A stretch of 60,010 bases of DNA from DATMNI01 sp035570275. Its GTDB lineage: Bacteria; Acidobacteriota; Terriglobia; Bryobacterales; Bryobacteraceae. Below are positions 53,465 to 60,010 of this stretch, in pieces. Each line of letters begins with the position of its first letter. Position 1 is the stretch's first letter. The translations under genes were made by a program, and so were the position numbers. The stretch spans positions 1 through 60,010 of the forward strand of contig DATMNI010000431.1 in the NCBI GenBank assembly GCA_035570275.1, given 5' to 3'. Under the pieces are notes generated by a model that saw only the letters and a list, made by a program, of their open reading frames with translations, was not told the DNA's origin and did not search any database.

Positions 53465-55183
53465 GTGATGAAGATCTTCCTTCTCGTCTGTGTGAGCGCA
53501 TCGCCCGGTCTAGCCGCGTCCGGGGAAATCCGATTCCGTGCCGAGCGATTGCACGGTCCGGCCGCAGAACTCGCCCGCCAGCCCGTGGCCGTGAAAGAGT
53601 TCGGCCTGATCAACCGGGTTCGATACCGCATCGCGCGCGGCAGTCCGGCCGCCGTGGAACGCGAACGGGTGGTCACGCCCGACCCGCAGAAAACTACGCA
53701 GGCGCGCCCCACACCGGTCGCGGGAGCGCCGTGGGCCGTCGAACCGATCCGGGAGACCGTGCCCGTAGCGTCCGCCGGCGCGCAGATTATCGGCTGGGGC
53801 GATTTCGACAACGACGGAAGCGACGAGCTGCTTATCGGGTGGCCCGCCATCATCTGCAAGCGCACGGGCGACGGGAAGTGGGTTCGCATCGGCTCCGTAC
53901 CGGCGTTGAAGCGCTCCGCAATCACTCAAATCGCCGATTCCAACGGGGACGGATTGGCGGACATCATCTCCGCGGATGCTTCCGGCGTCACGGTCTTCCG
54001 GAACGAGACGGCGCTGCCGTGGGTGCGCCACGTCATCTCCCAGGGTTTCCGCAACCAGAGCGCCGCCGCCGCGGATTTCACTGGCGGGGGCCGCATGGAT
54101 GTGATCAGCGGCGACATTGAGAACGACCGCAAGATTACGCTGTTCCGCGCGCCCGACTGGAAGCCGGTTTTGCTAAGGTCAGGCAATCGCGTCATCCAAA
54201 GCGCCGCTCTGGATATCGATGGCGACGGGCGGCTTGACTACATCGGCGCACAGTACCGGCCGGGCCTGATTTTTTGGCTCGAGCATCCGAAGAATCCGGC
54301 GGCCGACCCCTGGCCTTTTCACCTGATCGACGATTTTACCCAAGGCGGAGCAGACGGCGTGCACGGAATCGCACTGGCCGATCTCGACGGCGACGGACGG
54401 CCCGAACGTCTGGCAACCAGCGGCTGGAACGATGGCGGATTCCCGGACTCGATCGTCTGGTTTCGCATCCCCAAGGACCCGCGCCATGCCACGCGGTGGG
54501 AGCGATTCGTTCTGGCGGACCGCGACGCCCCTGGCTTTGGTCACTACCTTGGTGTTGGCGACGTCAACGGCGACGGGCGTATCGACGTCGCCAGCGCCGC
54601 CAAGACCGGCCCGGATGGAAACTGGTTCGCCTGGTGGGAACAGCCGGCCGACGCCACCAAGCCCTGGACGAAGCATCTGATCGCACGGAATCAGGAAGGC
54701 GCCACCAACATTCTGATCGTGGACTTGAACGGAGACGGCAAGCCCGATTTTCTCGCCAGCCGCGGACACGGAACCGGCGTCGTCTGGTTCGAGGCGCCGG
54801 ACTGGAGGCCGCATGAGATCAACACCTCCTACATTGGACCGCACGGCCTGGCGGCCGGCGACATCAACGGCGATGGGCGTCCCGATTTTGTGGTCTGCTC
54901 CAAGGATTCGGGGATTCTGGCCTGGTTTCAAGATCGGCATTTCGATCGTAGAGCCCGGCGGCGCCCGCACCAACTTCCGCTTCGGCGGGGCGCAGCTCGG
55001 GACGCAGCTCGAAGCTTACAAGGGCACGCCGGCTGCGATGGTCCACACCATGATCAAAGATCTGTCGCGTCTTCCTCCCGGCGATCCCGCCAAGATGGCG
55101 AAAGTCATCATCGGCAGCGTCGATCAAAATCCGGCGCAGAAGCGGATCGCGCTCGGCAGCGACGCCTATGGCGCGATCCATAA
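53465..55183 (+). CDS. Exported FG-GAP/VCBS repeat protein with chimeric 3' end
   Basis: A signal peptide is followed by a beta-propeller of at least six FG-GAP/VCBS units, each with a calcium-type loop: DFDNDGSDELLIG, DSNGDGLADIISA, DIDGDGRLDYIGA, DLDGDGRPERLAT, DVNGDGRIDVASA, DLNGDGKPDFLAS and DINGDGRPDFVVC. From about residue 489 (position 54930) the frame runs through a short-chain-dehydrogenase fragment in the wrong phase, giving an Arg-rich junk tail of about 84 residues. The propeller itself appears nearly complete. GTG 53465 or ATG 53468 is the start. Likely a secreted or surface binding protein; function unknown. Confidence 0.78.
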   Translation: MMKIFLLVCVSASPGLAASGEIRFRAERLHGPAAELARQPVAVKEFGLINRVRYRIARGSPAAVERERVVTPDPQKTTQARPTPVAGAPWAVEPIRETVPVASAGAQIIGWGDFDNDGSDELLIGWPAIICKRTGDGKWVRIGSVPALKRSAITQIADSNGDGLADIISADASGVTVFRNETALPWVRHVISQGFRNQSAAAADFTGGGRMDVISGDIENDRKITLFRAPDWKPVLLRSGNRVIQSAALDIDGDGRLDYIGAQYRPGLIFWLEHPKNPAADPWPFHLIDDFTQGGADGVHGIALADLDGDGRPERLATSGWNDGGFPDSIVWFRIPKDPRHATRWERFVLADRDAPGFGHYLGVGDVNGDGRIDVASAAKTGPDGNWFAWWEQPADATKPWTKHLIARNQEGATNILIVDLNGDGKPDFLASRGHGTGVVWFEAPDWRPHEINTSYIGPHGLAAGDINGDGRPDFVVCSKDSGILAWFQDRHFDRRARRRPHQLPLRRGAARDAARSLQGHAGCDGPHHDQRSVASSSRRSRQDGESHHRQRRSKSGAEADRARQRRLWRDP

Positions 55184-55283
55184 GGCGCTCACCGACCGTC
55201 TTTCCGCCCTCGAAGCGCAGAGACAGGTTGCTTTTTCGACCGACTTCCCCAAAGACGAGCAGCGGGCGAAGCAGCCTGCGTGA
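54930..55283 (+). pseudogene. C-terminal fragment of a short-chain dehydrogenase/reductase
   Basis: In the second frame, KIGISIVEPGGARTNFRFGG is the conserved SDR segment after the active site. It continues for about 115 residues to a normal C-terminus (RQVAFSTDFPKDEQRAKQPA). The NAD-binding and catalytic parts are absent. The junction with the FG-GAP gene lies within 54926-54932 and has no obvious repeat. The complete SDR gene at 55317 follows after 33 bases. Confidence 0.85.
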
Positions 55284-55316
55284 GACTGGGCAGACAAACT
55301 TAAAGGAGATATTTTT

Positions 55317-56177
55317 ATGTCAAAAGTATGGTTGGTAACAGGAAGTGCAAGCGGCCTGGGCCGGAACATTGCCGAAGCGGTTCTCGAGTCTGGCGCTCGT
55401 CTCATGGCGACGGCACGCGATCCTCGCCGCCTCGACGATCTGGTGAAGAAGTACGGCGACCGTATACGCACGGCTTCCCTGGATGTTGCAGACGAGGAGG
55501 CGGCCAAAGCGGCGGTGCAGGCCGCCGTCGAAGCCTTCGGGCGTCTCGACATCGTCGTGAATAATGCGGGCTACGGCGATATCGCGCCGTTCGAGCAGTT
55601 GAGCCCCGAGAGGTTCAAGGCGCTGATCGATACGAACTTCTACGGCGTCGTTTACACGACCCGCGCGGCGCTGCCGGTTATGCGAAAGCAGAGGAGCGGC
55701 TGCATCCTTCAGATCTCGTCCGTCGGCGGCCGGCTGGCCCGCCCCGGCAGCGCCGGCTACCATGCCGCCAAATGGGCGGTAGGCGGATTTACCGAGGCTC
55801 TCGCCCAGGAAGTAGCGCCCTTTGGCGTAAAGGTGTGCGCGCTCGAACCCGGTGGAATGCGAACGAACTGGGGAGCGCGCGCAAATCAGGATACGCCGAG
55901 TCTGCTCCCGGATTACGAACCTTCCGTGGGCGCGGTGATCAAGGCGCTGGCGTCCTACTGGGGCAACGAAATGAGCGATCCCGCCAAGGTGGCTCAACTC
56001 ATACTGCGTCTGGCTGACAGCGAACATCTGCCCGCGCATTTACTGCTCGGCAGCGATGCCGTTCAATACGCCGGCCAGGCCGAGACGACGCGCTCGCAGG
56101 AGGCGGAGCGCTGGCGGGAGGTCAGCGTCTCGACGGATGTGGAAGCGAAGGGTGCGCTGCCCGACATAAGGTTCTGA
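55317..56177 (+). CDS. Short-chain dehydrogenase/reductase
   Basis: A 286-residue classical SDR. TGSASGLG (9-16) is the nucleotide-binding motif, NNAG the structural motif, ISSVGG carries the catalytic Ser, and YHAAK the Tyr/Lys pair. CALEPGGMRTNW follows. The C-terminus beyond 235 is longer than the minimal SDR and includes an acidic/basic tail. A very good ribosome binding site (AAAGGAGA) precedes the ATG. Substrate unknown. It belongs to a run of SDR-like genes that begins with the fragment upstream. Confidence 0.92.
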   Translation: MSKVWLVTGSASGLGRNIAEAVLESGARLMATARDPRRLDDLVKKYGDRIRTASLDVADEEAAKAAVQAAVEAFGRLDIVVNNAGYGDIAPFEQLSPERFKALIDTNFYGVVYTTRAALPVMRKQRSGCILQISSVGGRLARPGSAGYHAAKWAVGGFTEALAQEVAPFGVKVCALEPGGMRTNWGARANQDTPSLLPDYEPSVGAVIKALASYWGNEMSDPAKVAQLILRLADSEHLPAHLLLGSDAVQYAGQAETTRSQEAERWREVSVSTDVEAKGALPDIRF

Positions 56178-56412
56178 TGAATTCGGACCGAATCCCAGTC
56201 GTTCACTCCCTGGCGAACTGATTGACCAGGATTCGGAGCCTCTTGAGCAACGCCTTCGCCGACGGGAGGTCGCTATGGAGTCCCTCGGTCGCGAAGAAAA
56301 AGTCTAAATTGTCAATATGTGACTATGACGCGCGGCCTAACATGATGGAAGGCAAGCGAATATTTTTCGCGGCTAGGGCGCGCAGGAAGGTCCGGGCCGC
56401 CCAGGAGAGCTC

Positions 56413-57081
56413 ATGAACATCCTATTATTTGGTGCAACGGGAATGGTCGGCGAGGGTGCGCTGCGATGGCTTGTCGGTTCACCCAAAGTCACCCGTGTCG
56501 TCACCGTATCACGCAAGCCGCTTTCAGTGCAGTATCCAAAGCTGGAGACCGTCCTCGAAACGGATATGTTCCGCCTGCTACATCTCGACCTCCTGCGCGA
56601 CTTCGACGCGTGTTTTTTCTGCCTCGGCGCGAGCTCGGTCGGGATGAGCCCGGAAGATTATCGGCGGCTCACCTACGATCTGACGCTGGCCGTGGCGCGG
56701 CAGCTCCTGCCTGGAAATCCGCGCATGGTTTTCGAGTACATCTCCGGCGAAGGGACCGACGCCAATTCGCGGCAGAACTGGGCGCGCGTCAAAGCTGAGA
56801 CGGAAACAGCTCTGCTCAACATGGGATTCCGGGATGCTTATGCCGTCCGGCCCGGCTTCATCCAGCCGATGCGTGGTGTCACGAGCCGCATACGATCGGT
56901 CCGCTGGATGTATGCCGTATCGGCGCCGGCCTATCCGATCATCCAGAAGATGTTTGGCAGGTGGGTCACGTCAACCGACTTGCTGGCCGCGGCGATGCTG
57001 CAACTCGCTACGGCCGGCAGCAATAAGAAGGCCCTGAACACTGGCGATCTGAATAGACTGGCGACGCAAATGGGGAACTAA
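56413..57081 (+). CDS. NAD(P)-binding epimerase-like protein (short atypical SDR)
   Basis: A 222-residue Rossmann-fold protein: ILLFGATGMVGEGALRWLV is the TGxxGxxG binding motif and ACFFCLGASSVGMSPEDYRRLTYDL the next core strand and helix. FEYISGEGTDANSRQNWARVKAETE contains a YxxxK-like region that is not canonical, so it may bind NAD(P) without normal catalysis. It matches the NmrA/epimerase-like group often annotated NAD-dependent epimerase. GGAGAG precedes the ATG. Confidence 0.82.
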   Translation: MNILLFGATGMVGEGALRWLVGSPKVTRVVTVSRKPLSVQYPKLETVLETDMFRLLHLDLLRDFDACFFCLGASSVGMSPEDYRRLTYDLTLAVARQLLPGNPRMVFEYISGEGTDANSRQNWARVKAETETALLNMGFRDAYAVRPGFIQPMRGVTSRIRSVRWMYAVSAPAYPIIQKMFGRWVTSTDLLAAAMLQLATAGSNKKALNTGDLNRLATQMGN

Positions 57082-57124
57082 AATTAAAGGCTCCGCATCC
57101 GGCTAACACCGGACCGGAGGCCCA

Positions 57125-57880
57125 TCACCACGGAATTGTTGCATTCTCCCAGCGCGTGAACGTACCTGTCGGGCCGTCCGGGCCGAGCAACGCAACACGC
57201 ACCACCTCGCGGGAGCCCTCTTCGAGAGACTGTGTCCCCTCATATCCGTTGAGAGCTGTCTTGGTGAAGCCTGGGGAAACCAGATTGACCTTGATCCCGG
57301 TTGACTCCAGTTCGACCATCATTGCCAGCGTGATTGCGTTGAGAGCCGCCTTGGACGCGGGGTAGACCGGGCCGAACATCGGGTGAAAGGGGTAGGCCGG
57401 ATCCGCGTTCGCTGTCAGCGAGCCTACGGCGCTCGACACATTGACGATGCGGGCGTCTGACGATTCACGGAGGAGCGGCAGCATCGCCTGGTAAACGGCG
57501 AGGACGCCGAACACGTTGGTCTCCCATACGGTGCGCAATTCATCGAGCGATAGGTTGCTCGGGCGGGTTATCTTGGCGTACTCCTGAAGGGACAAGCTGC
57601 CCTTCCTCGTATTCGAGATAGCCGCGTTCTGAACCAACAGGTCGAGGCGGCCAAATTCCCTACGGATGCGCTCCACCGCGTCGGCAATCGAAACCCGGTC
57701 AGTCACGTCGAGCTGGAGCGCGATGGCGCCTGGTCCGATCTCTTTGGCTGCGGCCTCGCCACGCTCAAAATTGCGCGACCCGACCAGGACAGTGAGGCCG
57801 TTCGCAACGAGCTCCTTCGCTACCTGTAATCCGACTCCTTGATTCGCCCCGGTGACCAGGGCGATGCGTTTGTCTTGCAT
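57125..57880 (-). CDS. Short-chain dehydrogenase/reductase, carbonyl-reductase-like
   Basis: A 251-residue SDR with TGANQGVG (10-17), a QNAA variant of the NNAG motif, VNVSSAVGSL with the catalytic Ser, and YPASKAALNAITL (Tyr/Lys). The insertion before the active Tyr and the FTKTALNGYEGTQSLEEGS region resemble eukaryote-type carbonyl reductases. ATG at 57880 follows GAGGAG. The open frame upstream belongs to spacer. It is second in a minus-strand pair with the SDR at 57954. Confidence 0.9.
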   Translation of the reverse strand: MQDKRIALVTGANQGVGLQVAKELVANGLTVLVGSRNFERGEAAAKEIGPGAIALQLDVTDRVSIADAVERIRREFGRLDLLVQNAAISNTRKGSLSLQEYAKITRPSNLSLDELRTVWETNVFGVLAVYQAMLPLLRESSDARIVNVSSAVGSLTANADPAYPFHPMFGPVYPASKAALNAITLAMMVELESTGIKVNLVSPGFTKTALNGYEGTQSLEEGSREVVRVALLGPDGPTGTFTRWENATIPW

Positions 57881-57953
57881 GGTAATCTCCTCTTGCGCGT
57901 CCTCAAATGCACAGATCTCACGATGGAGATCCCGCACATGGGTGCCGCGCCTA

Positions 57954-58682
57954 CTAGGCTGCGGCCCCGGCCATCTTGCGGAGCCGATCATTCGCGAAAT
58001 ACTGAGCCTGCCCTTCTTCGATGGCTTGCAGAACAAGACTCGCCACGAACTCGGGCTTGTCGCCCGCGGCGTAATTGGACGCCGGTCCGCCGCCGGCAGG
58101 ACTTCCCATCCGGTTCTTGCCGAAGTTCGTCGCCGTAATAAACGGGTAGATTTCGCTGACGACGATATGGTCCTTTTCGAGCTCGGCGCGCGCGGTCAAG
58201 CTGAAGCCGAGAAGCGCGCGCTTCGAAGACGAGTAAACGCTGTATTGCGGAACGGTCATGAACGCAGTCCCCGAATTGATGTTCACGATGCTTCCGCCGC
58301 CTTGCGCTCGCATCGGCGGAATCACAGCCTGCATCGCGACAATCGGCCCCAACACGTTGAGGTGGAAGATTTCGTCAAACACAGCGGGATCGATCTCCTC
58401 TACGGAAGCCGCATAGCTGCGCCCGGCATTGTTTACAAGGCCGTCGACGCGGCCGTAATACTTGTGCACGGCGCCTACGGCTTCCCGCACTCGACCAAAC
58501 TGCGTCATGTCTACGGTGACGGGCAGGCTGCCTGGAAGCCGCTGTGCCAGTTCCTGCAGCGCATCGGTGCTGCGAGCGAGCAGGGCGACCTTCGCGCCGC
58601 GATCAGATAGCGCGATCGCCGTCGACAGCCCGATCCCCGACGAAGCGCCCGTGACAATGAAAACGCGATCCTTGATTTGCAT
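57954..58682 (-). CDS. Short-chain dehydrogenase/reductase
   Basis: A 242-residue classical SDR: TGASSGIG (10-17), NNAG, VNINSGTAF with catalytic Ser, and YSSSKRALLGF (Tyr/Lys). A very strong ribosome site (AAGGAGG, 7-base spacing) marks the ATG at 58682. The gene is 73 bp upstream of the other minus-strand SDR and probably co-transcribed with it. Substrate unknown. Confidence 0.92.
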   Translation of the reverse strand: MQIKDRVFIVTGASSGIGLSTAIALSDRGAKVALLARSTDALQELAQRLPGSLPVTVDMTQFGRVREAVGAVHKYYGRVDGLVNNAGRSYAASVEEIDPAVFDEIFHLNVLGPIVAMQAVIPPMRAQGGGSIVNINSGTAFMTVPQYSVYSSSKRALLGFSLTARAELEKDHIVVSEIYPFITATNFGKNRMGSPAGGGPASNYAAGDKPEFVASLVLQAIEEGQAQYFANDRLRKMAGAAA

Positions 58683-58996
58683 CGTTCGATCCTCCTTTTT
58701 CAATTCGACCAATATTCATCGATCAACGGGCTGCTCTCGCTGGCGCCGCGGATGCGGCGTCGGTCTCAATTTTGTGATAGCGCATTTGTTCAAGATCGGC
58801 GATCAGACCAGGCCCGGTTCGGCGCCATCCCAGCCGTTCGCATGATTCCTGAAACCGTGGGAATCAAAAGGAAGAGCGCGCGCATCGGATCTACCCTCCT
58901 CAAACGGACTCAATTATCGTACATCGGGAATCGTGCACCAATTGCAACGCGCGAATCCGATATTCGAAACTCAAACGTTTTATAGTTGATTCCAGC
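58683..58996. other. 314-bp divergent gap at the right end of the SDR cluster
   Basis: No complete gene is visible. On the minus strand, a short frame around 58740-58860 reads CERLGWRRTGPGLIADLEQM and could be the tail of a lost gene upstream of the SDR, but no family can be named. The segment near 58900-58990 is AT-richer and should hold the promoter of the glucuronidase-like gene. Confidence 0.35.
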
Positions 58997-60010
58997 ATGA
59001 CCTTACGAATCTCCCCACTTCTCCTCCTCCCTGCTCTGGTCATCGGCTCCGCCCTGCACGCCCAACCCGTCTTCCACGATAGCCAGGCGCCGCCGGTCTC
59101 GTTCGCCTCCGCCGAAATTGCTCGCGCGCTTGGACTGAAACGGGCCACGGCGGACCAAGGGATCCGCGACCTCAACTCCTTCGCGGGTTCTCTCCGATTC
59201 GCCATCGCCGCCGACGCCGCCGAATCGAACGCGCTGGCGCTGCACGTCGCCCCTCTGAAGACCACGGCGCCGCAGGCGTACGCCATCCGGCGCGCGGAAC
59301 AGCGCGGCCGGGTCACCATCGCTGTCCTGGGCGCCGACGCCAATGGCGCAATGTACGGCGGCCTCGATGTCGCCGAAGCCATCCGCCAGGGCGTTATCGG
59401 CAAGACCGGCGATTCCGACCATTCGCCGCACATCGCGCAGCGCGGAATCAAATTCAACATTGCGCTCGACCGCCGGACCCCCACCTATTCCGATAGCAGC
59501 GATTCGGCGCAATCGAATATTCCCGAAGTGTGGAGCATGGATTTCTGGCAGGAATTGCTTGACGAGATGGCGCGGCAGCGCTTCAACACACTCTCTCTCT
59601 GGAACCTGCATCCTTTTCCGTCTATCGTCAGAGTGCCCGAATATCCCGATGTCGCGCTCAACGACGTGTGGGGCAATAGCGAACCATTCGACCTGAAGTT
59701 CAATATGAACGCGAAGGTCATGTCTCAGCCGTTCAAACTCGGCCAGGTTGCCATCGTCAACCACCTGACCATCGACGACAAAATCCACTTCTGGCGAAAT
59801 GTCCTGCAGTACGCTAAGGACCGCGGGATCGACATCTACTGGTACACCTGGAATATCTTCATCTGGGGCACGGAAGGCAAACACGGCATCACCGAAGACG
59901 GCAACAATCCCGAGACCATCGCTTACTTCCGCGCGAGTGTACGGGAAACAGTCAAGACCTATCCGCTGCTGGCAGGGATCGGCATCACCGCGGGCGAGAA
60001 CATGAGCAGC
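58997..60010 (+). CDS. Exported alpha-glucuronidase-like glycoside hydrolase, 5' part
   Basis: The open frame runs 338 codons to the right edge without a stop. It starts MTLRISPLLLLPALVIGSAL, a Sec signal peptide. Next is a GH67/GH20-type N-terminal alpha/beta domain (AMYGGLDVAEAIRQG), then the start of a TIM barrel (QRGIKFNIALDRRTPTYSDS, MDFWQELLDEMARQRFNTLSLWNLHPF, YAKDRGIDIYWYTWNIFIWG). Such enzymes act on glucuronic-acid side chains of xylan, though the precise family assignment is uncertain. The catalytic acids lie beyond the window. Confidence 0.8.
   Translation, partial: MTLRISPLLLLPALVIGSALHAQPVFHDSQAPPVSFASAEIARALGLKRATADQGIRDLNSFAGSLRFAIAADAAESNALALHVAPLKTTAPQAYAIRRAEQRGRVTIAVLGADANGAMYGGLDVAEAIRQGVIGKTGDSDHSPHIAQRGIKFNIALDRRTPTYSDSSDSAQSNIPEVWSMDFWQELLDEMARQRFNTLSLWNLHPFPSIVRVPEYPDVALNDVWGNSEPFDLKFNMNAKVMSQPFKLGQVAIVNHLTIDDKIHFWRNVLQYAKDRGIDIYWYTWNIFIWGTEGKHGITEDGNNPETIAYFRASVRETVKTYPLLAGIGITAGENMSS

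Overview
The window is high-GC, gene-dense bacterial chromosome and reads like a soil Acidobacteriota of the Solibacter/Bryobacter type. That assignment is an inference from gene content. The pointers are two large orphan MacB/FtsX-type permeases (one with its PadR repressor), quinoprotein dehydrogenases paired with c-type cytochromes, a carboxypeptidase-regulatory-domain TonB receptor, a tannase, a ThuA protein, a secreted TPR-CHAT protein with an ECF sigma factor, and Gly/Arg/Pro-rich stretches in several exported proteins. No rRNA, tRNA, CRISPR array or intact transposase was recognised.

Region by region: 0-8.5 kb holds a DHA2 efflux pump, a cytochrome/quinoprotein operon, a split end-joining pair (LigD-type polymerase and LigC-type ligase, convergent, with a transposase remnant between them) and a ThuA protein. 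8.6-18.2 kb holds permease 1, a pseudokinase-TonB fusion, a GlsB-like membrane protein, a DUF4097 lipoprotein, a methyltransferase with an amidohydrolase-like lipoprotein, and an Asn-rich secreted protein. 18.7-22.7 kb holds a three-gene TPR/secreted operon and an ECF sigma/anti-sigma pair whose anti-sigma ends in a CxxCH motif. 23-28.2 kb holds TPR-CHAT, a second sigma factor, a response regulator, a zinc-finger anti-sigma and a broken PAS sensor.

28.3-33.6 kb holds a six-repeat secreted protein, a tannase, an S-adenosylmethionine hydrolase and a HicB-like protein. 34-40.4 kb is housekeeping (rpsO, pnp, truB) around a tightly overlapping glycosyltransferase/methyltransferase trio that is bracketed by two long imperfect hairpins. 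41-43.8 kb is a RedB-like thioredoxin and a hybrid histidine kinase. 44.2-47.3 kb is permease 2 with PadR and its operator, flanked by direct copies of the 3' end of the neighbouring quinoprotein gene. 47.4-53.2 kb is a second cytochrome/quinoprotein operon and a TonB receptor. 53.5-58.7 kb is an FG-GAP protein broken into a short-chain dehydrogenase fragment, then a cluster of SDR-like genes. The last gene, alpha-glucuronidase-like, runs off the right edge.

Three dispersed repeat families and about ten short tandem duplications (14-21 bp, mostly at gene ends or in signal peptides) occupy the intergenic space. The most unusual loci are the pseudokinase-TonB fusion, the secreted TPR-CHAT/sigma/small-ORF locus, the anti-sigma factor with a haem-type motif, the element with a perfect 32-bp terminal inverted repeat, and the rearrangement scars around permease 2 and the FG-GAP gene.
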